A stretch of 64,000 nt of DNA, from assembly GCA_028285545.1 (NCBI GenBank), contig JANQPA010000076.1:89262-153261 (forward strand). Direction: 5' to 3'. Under the pieces are notes generated by a model. That model had not been told where the DNA came from. It did not search any database and was given only the letters and a program-made list of their open reading frames with translations. This document shows positions 1-8,340 of the stretch, one piece after another (position 1 is the first letter of the stretch; each line of letters begins with the position of its first letter). This DNA is from Saprospiraceae bacterium (GTDB lineage Bacteria > Bacteroidota > Bacteroidia > Chitinophagales > Saprospiraceae). The position numbers were made by a program, and so were the translations under genes.

Positions 1-135
1 TAGATGTTCAAGTTCTCACGGGTGTACTCATTACACACTACCCATTATCCAATACTATCATTAACGTTTTTTTAATACTTCAAAGGGAAAGATTCTCACT
101 GAGTTGGCATCTAATGGGTGAAAATTAAATCATAA

Positions 136-543
136 ATGTCTAAATCATCAACCATGAGAAATCAACTATTGAAAATTAGCCTGTTCTTTTTTGCCCTTCT
201 ATTTGTCAATGTGAGTGTGTACGCCCAAGGTCGAGGTCAGCGCATGGGGCCTCCAAATGCGGAACAAAGAGCCAAGAATCTTGATGAATTGGCTGCTAAA
301 CTCGAATTAACGGCAGAACAAAAAACTAAGGTGTCGGAAGTCGAAGAAACCTTATTTGCAGAAATACAAAAAGTACGCAAAGAAGGAGATAGAGAAAGTA
401 TGCGAGAAAAGATGAGAGGTTTACGTGATAACCATGCTGCTGCAATGAAGGAGATCCTTTCTGAGGAACAATTTAAGAAGTGGGAAGAAATACAGAAAGA
501 GAAAAGACAAAACCGAAAACCGAGAGGAGGGAAGAGAAAATAG
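136..543 (+). CDS. small secreted Spy/CpxP-like protein
   Basis: 135 residues. A hydrophobic N-terminal segment (about residues 10-30) ending VYAQ looks like a signal peptide cut after Ala-Gln, so a periplasmic or secreted product. The mature part is highly charged and helical. It contains an LELTAEQKTKV motif near residue 60 and an ILSEEQFKKW motif near 107, the two LTxxQ / LxxEQ-type helices found in Spy/CpxP-like periplasmic proteins. The tail is very basic (RKPRGGKRK). A second ATG six codons in (154) could be the true start and would give a cleaner signal peptide. Family known: Spy-like proteins are chaperones or stress sensors. That this one does the same is inference. C-rich words lie upstream at 1-60. 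Confidence 0.7.
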   Translation: MSKSSTMRNQLLKISLFFFALLFVNVSVYAQGRGQRMGPPNAEQRAKNLDELAAKLELTAEQKTKVSEVEETLFAEIQKVRKEGDRESMREKMRGLRDNHAAAMKEILSEEQFKKWEEIQKEKRQNRKPRGGKRK

Positions 544-618
544 TGCGAGTGCGAGAAACATGAATCATCCGAAAATTTTAAGGTTAGTCACGATTTCATT
601 CTTAATCATCAAAAAAAT

Positions 619-781
619 GGGAGATAAATTGAGACAAATGGAAAATAAATAGAGATATATAGTCTTTTATGTTAATGAATTTCCCGTACTGGACAAGCTA
701 GGCCTTAATTATCAGGATATTCCATATGAAAATAGTACATGGCTAAGACAATTTATCTCCATATATCTCAATTTGTCTCCC
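619..781. repeat. inverted pair of degenerate purine-rich words
   Basis: The gap 544-1167 has no convincing gene. At 619-660 the + strand carries a word built from gggagataaattgagacaaa and variants. At 747-781 the reverse complement of the same word family appears (the minus strand reads gggagacaaattgagatata). The arms match in short blocks, not base for base. Downstream is a small hairpin, CTGCC-gaa-GGCAG, near 784-796. The rest of the gap to 1050 is AT-rich with nothing else I recognise. Confidence 0.6.
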
Positions 782-1056
782 AGACTGCCGAAGGCAGTTA
801 TATGTCTCCGTCCTGAGATCACTTTTGAGGAATAACTTTAGAAAATTCGTGATGATTTATATTCAAATCTGCTAATTACCTTACCTGCATCTTCCAAAAC
901 AATAGGTATTGCCTTAATGTATTAATCAATTCTAAAGATTTCCTTTCCAAGAACTGAATTATCACATATTTTAAGATTTCAGCAATAAAATAATAAATAT
1001 TCTGTTAATTTTAATTATTTAATTTATTATTCTGCATCAAACATCATTGCAAAACA

Positions 1057-1064
1057 TAATTTTG
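1057..1064 (+). promoter_or_regulatory. -7 box TAATTTTG
   Basis: Exact match to the Bacteroidota -7 consensus TAnnTTTG, about 100 bp upstream of the ATG at 1168. No clear -33 TTTG at the expected distance, so moderate confidence only. Confidence 0.45.
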
Positions 1065-1167
1065 TCGAGTTTTTTAATGTGTTCGCCGTGAAAAAATGTG
1101 GATAATCCGGGCCTGGTATACTTTCGTATCAACATTCAACCCATTAATAACCAAACAACAAACACCT

Positions 1168-1434
1168 ATGAAAACCTGGATGATGTTTAAAGACCCTAAC
1201 AGAAGATCACTTCCTAATCAATCATTCCTTAACCGTTTGAGATCTAATCGGAATAGCCTTTTTGCAGTTAAAGGTACCATACCTAAAACTACTCAACAGG
1301 AAAGAAATCAATTGGAATCTTATCCGGCCAGATTTTATGCTTATCAACTCATCACTTCGGGCGTCCTAATACTCTTTACCGTAGCCTTGGTATCAGGATA
1401 TGCTCCAGAAGTTGCACAATACATGGGATTATAA
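1168..1434 (+). CDS. small hypothetical membrane protein
   Basis: 88 residues from the ATG at 1168. The frame is open upstream to 1096, but those residues look non-coding and the start after the A/C-rich stretch is more natural. The N-terminal half is basic and Asn/Arg-rich. One hydrophobic segment near the C-terminus (about residues 60-78, ITSGVLILFTVALVSGYA) could be a single transmembrane helix, leaving a short tail YAPEVAQYMGL. No known domain recognised. It has its own probable promoter (1057) and is followed by a hairpin at 1440-1470. The following gene is convergent. Function unknown. Confidence 0.5.
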   Translation: MKTWMMFKDPNRRSLPNQSFLNRLRSNRNSLFAVKGTIPKTTQQERNQLESYPARFYAYQLITSGVLILFTVALVSGYAPEVAQYMGL

Positions 1435-1439
1435 TTTCG

Positions 1440-1470
1440 GTTTGTGCCGCCCTATCGGGGTGGTGCAAAC
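1440..1470 (+). terminator. wobble-paired hairpin after small membrane gene
   Basis: On the + strand RNA, 13 nt at 1440-1452 pair with 13 nt ending at 1470, including three G-U pairs, around a 5-nt loop. The U-tract afterwards is poor, and the wobbles would be mismatches on the other strand. It therefore suits the + strand gene better than the convergent minus gene. Confidence 0.45.
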
Positions 1471-1494
1471 TAATTGTCATTGATGATATCTCAA

Positions 1495-2922
1495 TTAAAA
1501 TGACGGAAGCATAACTCTAAAAAATTTCATATTCAATATCCTGCCATTAGATACCCTAAACGAAATTACCCTCCCTGTATCATCTCTTTCAAACTTGAAC
1601 CTCATTCCAGGTGTGGAAAAAAAATCTTTTTCTGGACTTGGAGATAGCAAACTAGAGCCGGATCTAAACCTCTTGACAAACAATCCTTTTTCTTTTTCAT
1701 CAAAATAGAAGGTGTATACCATTTCGATTTCTGGGCTATAATAGGTGCCCACAAATTTATTTAATTGTTCAGATGAATATTCTTGATTACTTACTACTTC
1801 TTCTTTTGAATTATTTTGAGATGAATTAGGTACAGGCCCTAATTGATCTGACAACAAAATATCTGTGATTTTATCTATGGCTTGAAGTTGACCTGCATCA
1901 GAACGGTTGGTCTGTATGATTATTCCAATTTGTTGTTCAGGGCACCATCTCATCCAGGTACGAAAACCTGCACTTGAACCAGAATGTTCAACCACTTTTA
2001 CTCCTCTGTATTTGCCAACTCGTAAACCGAAGGCATAAGTTAATTCCTCCTCACTATTTAGCTTTCCAGTTTCGAGGATCTGCTCCATTACATTTTTATT
2101 CCCAACTTTGGGTTCTTGAAAATTAGCCAGCCATTTGCTCATATCTTCAATATTGGAATAAAAGCCTCCCTGGCCAAACATTGAGCTATTGTCATAACTT
2201 TCAACAAAGCCACGATCAGTAGGCATATAAGAATCTGCTCCATTTTGGAAAATTTCTCCTAAATGGTCCATGATGTAAGTGTGGTTCATTCCTAAAGGTT
2301 TGAAAATGCGACTTTGAAAAAAATCTTCGAATGATTGACCACTTACCTTTTCTATAATAGCACCTAATAGAGCATATGAAGTATTACAGTACAAATATTG
2401 ATCTCCGGGTTTAAAATTGAGTTCTTTCTGTTGTCTGAGCAAATGAAAAATATCCTCTTGCCGGACACCAGGACCTGACCATCCCTGAAGGGTAAACACT
2501 CCATAGATTTCCCGCAACCCACTAGTGTGATGAACCAAATGTCTTATCGTAATTTTATGACCAAAATCTGATATTTCAGGATAGTATTTCCGAATATCAT
2601 CATCCAGCGATAATTTTCCTTCCTCCGCCAAAAGAGCAATGGCAAAAGAGGTAAACTGTTTGGCTACAGAACCAAGATCAGCTACCGTATTAGGACCAAA
2701 AGGAATTTTATGTTGAAGGCTAGCCATTCCATATCCCTTGCTAAAAATAAGTTGACCATCTTTTACGATTCCAACTCCTGCTCCAGGATTATCTTCATTA
2801 TTCCATTCTGAGAAAATAGCATCTATTTGCTGTATTTGATCTTTGCTTAGTTTTTTTTGTCCAACGAGATGATTACCAAAGAATAAAATAGAGAAGATGA
2901 GAAGAAGGCTATAATTTTTCAT
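1495..2922 (-). CDS. secreted serine hydrolase, class C beta-lactamase fold
   Basis: 475 residues from the ATG at 2922. The reading frame stays open to 3006, but M29 of that frame begins a good signal peptide (MKNYSLLLIFSILFFGNHLVGQ), and the longer form would overlap the divergent gene. The serine beta-lactamase/DD-peptidase motifs are visible: SVAK (SxxK, nucleophile Ser about residue 85 of the short form), LYCNTSY (YxN, about residue 185) and HSGSSAG in place of KTG. HxG is the usual third motif of AmpC-like esterases and D-aminopeptidases. The C-terminal about 100 residues form an extra beta-rich domain common in Bacteroidota homologues. Periplasmic or outer-membrane hydrolase; the substrate (beta-lactam, D-peptide or ester) cannot be told. 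Divergent from the next gene with a 49-bp gap. Confidence 0.85.
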   Translation of the reverse strand: MKNYSLLLIFSILFFGNHLVGQKKLSKDQIQQIDAIFSEWNNEDNPGAGVGIVKDGQLIFSKGYGMASLQHKIPFGPNTVADLGSVAKQFTSFAIALLAEEGKLSLDDDIRKYYPEISDFGHKITIRHLVHHTSGLREIYGVFTLQGWSGPGVRQEDIFHLLRQQKELNFKPGDQYLYCNTSYALLGAIIEKVSGQSFEDFFQSRIFKPLGMNHTYIMDHLGEIFQNGADSYMPTDRGFVESYDNSSMFGQGGFYSNIEDMSKWLANFQEPKVGNKNVMEQILETGKLNSEEELTYAFGLRVGKYRGVKVVEHSGSSAGFRTWMRWCPEQQIGIIIQTNRSDAGQLQAIDKITDILLSDQLGPVPNSSQNNSKEEVVSNQEYSSEQLNKFVGTYYSPEIEMVYTFYFDEKEKGLFVKRFRSGSSLLSPSPEKDFFSTPGMRFKFERDDTGRVISFRVSNGRILNMKFFRVMLPSF

Positions 2923-2971
2923 AAGCATAATTTTAAAAGGCCTATATTTAAGAGCATGTAAATGTGTACAT

Positions 2972-4147
2972 ATGTTTTTCAAGAAAACCATTCGGGAAGC
3001 TTCCAATCAATATTTGGATCGACTTTTTGATATTAAGTCGAGCTTCCAGCGATTTAACCAAAAATACGATATTTTCAATCGGGCCATGTGGGATGATAAG
3101 GTTAATCCCAAGAAATTTTTTATCAGCTATGACATTGCCAATTATGCCCCTAAAAAAGCAAAAGGCTTCGATCATTGGGATTATGCCTTTCGCAATGCCA
3201 GCTGGCACATGACGGATGTAGTAGGGGAGTACAACCTGGAATCAGAAGGAAAAGTAGAAGGTTTCACAGATTATTATTCTCTTCATACTCAGGGGCCGCC
3301 TATGAAGGCAGAACTGAAAACACCAGAAGAAACTACGGCTAGGGTCAAACAAGCAGCTAAAATGTTTGGAGCAGGAAGTGTAGGGATCTGTGAGCTGGAT
3401 CAAAGATGGATTTATTCCCAGCATTTTAATCGAAAAATAGAGGATGCCCAACCATTAGATATTCCAGAAGATTATAAATATGCCATTGTCTTGATCATTC
3501 CGATGGATTATAATTTGAGTAAAACCTTCCCTGCTGCCCTCAGTGGAGCAGCTACCGGACTAGGGTATGGAGTAGGTCTTTTAGCGGCTAATACCATGGC
3601 TCAATTTATTACCAATCTGGGATATAATGCCATTGCCTCTTTAAACGATTCTGCATTAAGTATTCCCATGGCTATAGAGGCTGGACTTGGAGAATACGGC
3701 CGCCACGGCTTATTGATTACCCCTGAATTTGGACCCAATATCCGGATTGCCAAAATATTTACAGATATGCCCCTTATCCCTGATCAACCAGTTGAGTTTG
3801 GGGTAAGAAAGTTTTGCGAAATCTGTAATCATTGTGCTCAAAAATGCCCTGTCAAGGCTATACCAATGGGACAGGCCCAAGAAGAACCTCCTAATATATC
3901 TAGCTTGTCAGGTATTAAAAAATGGACTACTAATGCCGAAAAATGCTTTAAATTTTGGGTAGGAATGAACACGGATTGTGCTATCTGTATTCGAGTATGC
4001 CCATATAATAAAGACTACTCAAAATGGTGGAACCGCCTTGGAATAATGTTGGCCAATAGTCCCCTCCGGAAATTTATGCTTTGGCTGGATGATCGCCTTG
4101 GTTTTGGCCAGAGAAAAGCCCCAACGGAATGGTGGAATAAAAATTAA
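2972..4147 (+). CDS. reductive dehalogenase-like corrinoid/Fe-S protein
   Basis: 391 residues. The C-terminal third has two 4Fe-4S motifs: C282-x2-C285-x2-C288-x3-C292-P and C325-x10-C336-x2-C339-x3-C343-P, the spacing described for reductive dehalogenases (CX2CX2CX3CP and CX2-12CX2CX3CP). Before them is GLGEYGRHGLLITPEFGP..R, the nitroreductase-fold signature shared by RdhA proteins; QueG epoxyqueuosine reductases have a different sequence here. No twin-arginine signal peptide and no small RdhB membrane anchor are visible nearby, so it is predicted cytoplasmic and non-respiratory, like the catabolic RdhA group. The ATG at 2972 lies 49 bp from the divergent hydrolase. The 3' end overlaps the truA frame. 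A role in removing halogen from an organohalide is inference; another cobalamin-dependent reduction is possible. Confidence 0.8.
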   Translation: MFFKKTIREASNQYLDRLFDIKSSFQRFNQKYDIFNRAMWDDKVNPKKFFISYDIANYAPKKAKGFDHWDYAFRNASWHMTDVVGEYNLESEGKVEGFTDYYSLHTQGPPMKAELKTPEETTARVKQAAKMFGAGSVGICELDQRWIYSQHFNRKIEDAQPLDIPEDYKYAIVLIIPMDYNLSKTFPAALSGAATGLGYGVGLLAANTMAQFITNLGYNAIASLNDSALSIPMAIEAGLGEYGRHGLLITPEFGPNIRIAKIFTDMPLIPDQPVEFGVRKFCEICNHCAQKCPVKAIPMGQAQEEPPNISSLSGIKKWTTNAEKCFKFWVGMNTDCAICIRVCPYNKDYSKWWNRLGIMLANSPLRKFMLWLDDRLGFGQRKAPTEWWNKN

Positions 4148-4931
4148 TGATTTGAGATACTTTTTTCACATAGCTTTTAAGGGGACAGCCTATGCGGGTT
4201 GGCAGCGACAAAGAGGAGTAAATACCGTTCAGGAACAACTGGAAAATACATTTTATAAAGTTCTAAAAGAAAATATTAAATGTATTGGTTGTGGAAGAAC
4301 GGATGCTGGAGTACATGCTTCTCAATATTTTTTCCATTCAGATTTAGAATCTAAACTACAAGTTGATCTAATTGAAATCTTAAACAAAAATCTACCCAAT
4401 GATATCGTTATCTATGATCTCATTCCAAGAAATGATTGGCCCCATTCCCAACTAGATGCCATTTCCAGAACTTACGATTATTTTGTCCATACCTCTGAAA
4501 ATCCCTTTTTAAGTGAATTCAGCACCTTTTATCCCTTAAAAAAAATTGATCAATTTGCTATCAAAAAGGCATTAAATCTAATTCTTAATTACACCGATTT
4601 TCGCGCTTTTTGTAAGACTCCAGATCGTCACAATCATACGCACTGTGAAATGCATGCAGCCAAATTTTTCATAAACAAAAATGGAACACGCCTACAATTT
4701 CAGTTAGAGGCCAATCGGTTTTTGAAAGGTATGGTTCGACTGTTGGTGGGCAATTTATTAGAAATAGGAGAAGGAAAGATGAGCCTCGATGCCTTTGAAT
4801 ATCATTTGAAATCCGGAGTAGCTCCCCAATTTATGAAATTGGCTTATCCTCAGGGTTTGTATTTATCAAAAGTAACCTACTCATTTATGGACATTCCTAC
4901 AAACCGACCTGATTTTTTTCAAGCATTTTAA
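4089..4931 (+). CDS. truA: tRNA pseudouridine(38-40) synthase TruA
   Basis: Converts U38-U40 of the tRNA anticodon stem-loop to pseudouridine. The GRTDAGVHAS motif carries the catalytic Asp (residue 72 counted from 4089, 51 from 4152). GTAYAGWQRQ near the N-terminus and NRFLKGMVR near the C-terminus are also TruA hallmarks. The start is uncertain. The ATG at 4089 overlaps the upstream gene by 59 bp and adds about 21 unaligned residues. A TTG at 4152, just after the upstream stop, would place LRYFFHIAFKG exactly where TruA proteins normally begin and may be the real start. Translational coupling to the dehalogenase-like gene is likely either way. Confidence 0.92.
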   Translation: MIALVLAREKPQRNGGIKINDLRYFFHIAFKGTAYAGWQRQRGVNTVQEQLENTFYKVLKENIKCIGCGRTDAGVHASQYFFHSDLESKLQVDLIEILNKNLPNDIVIYDLIPRNDWPHSQLDAISRTYDYFVHTSENPFLSEFSTFYPLKKIDQFAIKKALNLILNYTDFRAFCKTPDRHNHTHCEMHAAKFFINKNGTRLQFQLEANRFLKGMVRLLVGNLLEIGEGKMSLDAFEYHLKSGVAPQFMKLAYPQGLYLSKVTYSFMDIPTNRPDFFQAF

Positions 4932-4969
4932 CCCATTCTAAGAAATCCTCAAATCATAAATAGTTAAGA

Positions 4970-4977
4970 TAACTTTG
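4970..4977 (+). promoter_or_regulatory. -7 box TAACTTTG
   Basis: Exact TAnnTTTG match 50 bp before the methyltransferase start at 5027. No convincing -33 element seen. Confidence 0.5.
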
Positions 4978-5026
4978 CAGCGCAGGTCAGCTTAACCAGC
5001 GTTTTTCTACGGCTAAAAAATTAAAT

Positions 5027-5644
5027 ATGACAACAAAACAATTAAACGAGACCTTCGGAAACATAGACATTTACCTTTTTGACCAATTACTCAAAGGGAG
5101 ATATCAAGATTGCCAAACCATCCTGGATGCCGGATGTGGCAGAGGTCGAAACATCATTTATTTTCTTCAACAACCAGATGTTGAAGTCTTTGGAATTGAT
5201 CAGATGCCTGAAGCTATTACTTCGGTACGGGCTTTAGCACGAGAAATCTCTCCTCAAACACCTACCGAAAATTTTCAGCTAAGTAATATTGAAAACATGA
5301 ATTTTGTGGATGAATCTTTCGATCTGGTTATCTGTAATGCGGTTCTTCATTTTGCAAGTGACCCTGATCATTTTGATAAGATGATTCGCTCAATTTGGAG
5401 GGTACTCAAACCTGGAGCATTCCTTTTTAGTCGACTGGCCTCAAATATAGGTACCGAAAACCTAGTTCAACCATTGGGGAAAAGACGATTTCACCTGCCA
5501 GATGGTACTGAGCGTTTTTTAGTAGATCAGGATTTTTTGTTGTATTATACCGAAGAATTGAAAGGCACCTTATATGAAAGGATAAAAACCACTAATGTTC
5601 AAAATCTCAGAAGTATGACTACCTGGTGTATCCAAAAAACTTAA
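5027..5644 (+). CDS. class I SAM-dependent methyltransferase
   Basis: 205 residues, a typical size for a single Rossmann methyltransferase domain. Motif I is ILDAGCGRGRNI (about residues 34-45), followed by an acidic residue at the end of strand 2 (VFGIDQMPEA). The Methyltransf_11 pattern FDLVICNAVLHFASDPDHF sits near residues 98-117, with a post-motif RVLKPGAFLF around 125. The substrate is unknown; the small cap region suggests a small molecule rather than nucleic acid. Its own -7 box is at 4970, and G/T-rich words follow the stop. Confidence 0.85.
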   Translation: MTTKQLNETFGNIDIYLFDQLLKGRYQDCQTILDAGCGRGRNIIYFLQQPDVEVFGIDQMPEAITSVRALAREISPQTPTENFQLSNIENMNFVDESFDLVICNAVLHFASDPDHFDKMIRSIWRVLKPGAFLFSRLASNIGTENLVQPLGKRRFHLPDGTERFLVDQDFLLYYTEELKGTLYERIKTTNVQNLRSMTTWCIQKT

Positions 5645-5647
5645 ATG

Positions 5648-5787
5648 AGAATATGTGCAAATGTGTAAATATGCAGATGGGCAAATTTTTCTTGTTATAA
5701 TATTACGATAAAACATCGAAGCATTGTAGTATCAATAATCTGTACATTTTCAAATCTACTCATCTGCACATCTACTCATCTGCACAT
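5648..5787. repeat. inverted word pair with a 16-bp tandem repeat
   Basis: After the methyltransferase stop, 5648-5686 reads as G/T-rich 'atgtgcaaatgtgtaaat...atgcagatgggcaaat'-type words. Before the next start, 5754-5785 is two exact 16-bp copies of atctactcatctgcac. Its reverse complement contains gtgcagatgagtagat, the same vocabulary as the first block. So one gap holds a word and its inverted counterpart. Confidence 0.75.
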
Positions 5788-5802
5788 TAAAAAATTGATG
5801 AA

Positions 5803-6654
5803 ATGAATATTCCCAAAACCATTCTTGTCACAGGAGCTTCTACTGGTATAGGTTACTCGGCCGTAGAGGCTTTTATGAAAAGAGACTGCCAGGTTTTTGG
5901 CAGTGTCCGCAAACAAAGCGATGCCGAACGATTGAAGGAAACCTTCGGTGATAAATTTACTCCACTTATTTTTGATGTTACAGATTCTGATGCCATAAAA
6001 GAAGCAAGGAAACAAGTAGAATATGCTTTGAGTGGAAGTGGTCTGGGCTGCTTAGTAAATAATGCAGGGGTTGCCATTGGAGGTCCTCTTCAACATATAC
6101 CACTAGAAGAGTTTAGAAAACAATTTGAGATTAATGTAATAGGGCAATTGGATGTTACCCAACAATTTTTACCCTTGCTAGGAGGGCGCAAAGATCATCC
6201 TGTATCCCCTGGTAAAATTATCAATATCAGCTCTGGTGCTGGAAAAATTGCTACTCCTTTCCTGGGTGCTTACGTAGGATCCAAACACGCCTTTGAGGGC
6301 ATGTCGCATACCCTTAGAAGAGAGTTAATGGTTTATGGTATTGATGTTATTATTGTGGGCCCGGGAGCGGTCAACACTCCTATTTGGGATAAAGCAAAAG
6401 ACCTTCCTGTGTATGAGGGGACGGCCTATGAAGAATCTACCCGAAATTTCCAGGCTTTCGCCATTAAGGGAGGAAAGGCTGGCTTCCCTTCAGAATACCT
6501 GGGAGAAAAAATTGCCGACATTTTCTTTAACCCCAAACCCAAAGTTCGTTACGCCTATGTTCCCAAAAGATTGGAGAGGTGGATCCTACCTCGCTTACTA
6601 CCTGCCCGAATGTTGGATCGGATTATTGGGAAGAAAACGGGTTTGATGAAGTAG
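5803..6654 (+). CDS. short-chain dehydrogenase/reductase (SDR)
   Basis: 283 residues with the classical SDR layout. The cofactor motif is TGASTGIG (TGxxxGxG, residues about 10-17), the structural NNAGVA motif is near 85, the catalytic Ser lies in NISSGAGK near 142, and YVGSKHA (YxxxK) is near 156-162. VGPGAVNTP after the active site is the usual PG motif. It catalyses NAD(P)-dependent oxidation or reduction of an alcohol/carbonyl; the substrate is not predictable. The sequence stops near an FFNPKPKVRYAYVPKRLERW tail seen in retinol-dehydrogenase-like SDRs. Preceded by C-rich 16-bp repeats and followed by G/T-rich words. Confidence 0.88.
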   Translation: MNIPKTILVTGASTGIGYSAVEAFMKRDCQVFGSVRKQSDAERLKETFGDKFTPLIFDVTDSDAIKEARKQVEYALSGSGLGCLVNNAGVAIGGPLQHIPLEEFRKQFEINVIGQLDVTQQFLPLLGGRKDHPVSPGKIINISSGAGKIATPFLGAYVGSKHAFEGMSHTLRRELMVYGIDVIIVGPGAVNTPIWDKAKDLPVYEGTAYEESTRNFQAFAIKGGKAGFPSEYLGEKIADIFFNPKPKVRYAYVPKRLERWILPRLLPARMLDRIIGKKTGLMK

Positions 6655-6715
6655 TAGACTAGTGGTCTGGTAGTATAGTAGTCTCGTTTTTTAGTTTTCT
6701 GGTGGGATAGGAATT
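6655..6715. repeat. G/T-rich degenerate words after the SDR stop
   Basis: Variants of tagtagact, tagtggtctgg and tagtatagtagtct follow directly after the stop codon at 6654. The vocabulary is the same as the octamer array after the acylase gene at 20523. Confidence 0.5.
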
Positions 6716-6763
6716 AGATATTTGGCCCCTTTGCACTGTACTATATCCTTTAGGATGTCTGGA

Positions 6764-6781
6764 ATTCAGCATTTATGCTGA
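6764..6781. terminator. small palindromic hairpin between convergent genes
   Basis: TTCAGCAT-tt-ATGCTGAA is a perfect inverted repeat lying between the SDR (+) and the orphan gene ending at 6792 (-). There is no strong T-tract, so its termination role is a guess. Confidence 0.4.
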
Positions 6782-6791
6782 AAAAGGCTAA

Positions 6792-7547
6792 TTAAAATAT
6801 CTCACCCCAATCCACTCCAGACCATTCTAAAAGTTTGCTTCCTATGATATGGATAGCTTGATGATTTCTAGGGGTTTGTCGAAATAAAAAATGAACCTTT
6901 TGTTCTTTTGAGTCATCCTTTAGAGACGTACCCACTTTTGTTCCATGGAGGGACCAATAGGAACCATCTATTTGCTGTGCTTCGATGATTTCTTGTAAAT
7001 CCCAATATTCATTTTCCTCAACAAGTTGCAACAAAGTATCCCATTGAGAATCATCCAATAGCTTTTCCTTATTTCTTAATAAATGAAAACAAGATATGTC
7101 AAACTTCTTTGAACCTACCATATAATTACACTCATCATCAATAGAATAACTCAGCACAATTAACTTTTTGACTCCTTTTCGATTTTCTGCGGTAATAAAT
7201 ATAATTTCATCATAAAAGGATCGATCTATTTCCAATCGATAAGCCTCAATACTATCCTCAACAGAATATTCCCTAAAGTCCTTTGCATTTAAAGCATTAT
7301 TAATAATTTTTCGTTCTTCATATTCTATATCAAAATGATTGGAGTGAATTCTGTAAAAAAGAGAGTCTTCATTAATAATTCTATCTGTTTGTTCAAGAAT
7401 TAATCTTTTAGGGTAAAAATTTGTGGAAGCTTTAATTTCCTGCTTTAGCATTTGGATTGCTTGTTTGTAGTCAAACGAGGGAGTATTATCATGATAACTA
7501 GAAGAGAGTAAGAAAAAAAGAGTAAGCAGAAAATTTAGAGTTCTCAT
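6792..7547 (-). CDS. hypothetical secreted protein
   Basis: 251 residues from the ATG at 7547, chosen because MRTLNFLLTLFFLLSSSYHDN is a plausible signal peptide. The frame continues open to 7643, but that part would overlap the divergent gene. The mature protein is rich in Asp, Glu, Ser and Tyr, with no transmembrane segment or recognisable motif. Trp-Asp pairs (QWDTLLQLVEENEYWDLQEI) and a TDRIINEDSLFYRI stretch suggest a mixed alpha/beta fold. Divergent from the TPR-like gene on the right, convergent with the SDR on the left. Function unknown. Confidence 0.6.
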   Translation of the reverse strand: MRTLNFLLTLFFLLSSSYHDNTPSFDYKQAIQMLKQEIKASTNFYPKRLILEQTDRIINEDSLFYRIHSNHFDIEYEERKIINNALNAKDFREYSVEDSIEAYRLEIDRSFYDEIIFITAENRKGVKKLIVLSYSIDDECNYMVGSKKFDISCFHLLRNKEKLLDDSQWDTLLQLVEENEYWDLQEIIEAQQIDGSYWSLHGTKVGTSLKDDSKEQKVHFLFRQTPRNHQAIHIIGSKLLEWSGVDWGEIF

Positions 7548-7620
7548 AAACTGGTTATTTAGTTTTTCATCTAATAAAATGGAACCTACACTAAAAAGTA
7601 ACGACCTTTTCATAAAAAAA

Positions 7621-8067
7621 ATGAAACCATCCAAATTCCACACCCTCCGCCAACATTTTGAAATCCTCTTCCGCGAAAATGAGTTGGAGAAAACCCAGCA
7701 ACTCGGACAAGAATACCTGGAACTGGCAAAATCCCACCAACAAGATTGGAATTATGGCAATGCCATTCACCATGGTAATCTTATTTTGGGTAGGATAGCC
7801 CTTAAAAAGGGGAATCTCAGTGAAGCAAAATCTTTTCTAATCAAAGCAGGAAATTCACCAGGATCTCCTCAGCTCAATTCATTCGGACCCAATATGTACC
7901 TGGCTAAAGAATTGCTTGAAAAGGGAGAGAAAGAAGTGGTTCTCGAATACCTGAAGCTTTGTGAAACCTTCTGGAATCCCAATTTGCCCTTGAACAAAAA
8001 CCCGGAATGGCAGTATTTAATCAGTAATGGAGAAATACCCGATTTTGGACCGCATTTATTTTATTAA
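7621..8067 (+). CDS. TPR-like helical protein
   Basis: 148 residues from the ATG at 7621; an upstream in-frame ATG at 7579 would add 14 residues and leave only 31 bp to the divergent gene. The protein is entirely helical with two or three degenerate tetratricopeptide-like hairpins: ELEKTQQLGQEYLELAKSHQ, ILGRIALKKGNLSEAKSFLI and LAKELLEKGEKEVVLEYLKL. The second has the TPR-type A/G/A spacing. Soluble, with no signal peptide. Probably a small protein-protein interaction module; the partner is unknown. Confidence 0.65.
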   Translation: MKPSKFHTLRQHFEILFRENELEKTQQLGQEYLELAKSHQQDWNYGNAIHHGNLILGRIALKKGNLSEAKSFLIKAGNSPGSPQLNSFGPNMYLAKELLEKGEKEVVLEYLKLCETFWNPNLPLNKNPEWQYLISNGEIPDFGPHLFY

Positions 8068-8340
8068 TTTAATTAGGCGTTTCCAAACTATCTTAACAGA
8101 TGTCTCAATAAAAATGTATGGATTACTTACTTTAAGGACTCTCCTTTTGACATTGACTTCGTACGCTGACTATTACTTCTACCTACACTTACGTTTCGGT
8201 AGACAGGGACTTTCACAGCTTTAGTCGATGCTGAATTAAACTTATACCTTTTTCAATAAAGAAGTAATATGATTAATAGTAATATTTAGGAACCTCCATT
8301 GATCAGCTTTTACCTACTACCTAGCAACCCTTAACCCGAA

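Noticed and set aside
2972..4147. Annotation as epoxyqueuosine reductase QueG
   Set aside because: The central signature and the wide second Fe-S motif fit reductive dehalogenases better.
8027..8224. 65-codon + frame overlapping the TPR-like gene end
   Set aside because: Overlaps a better gene and has no supporting signal.
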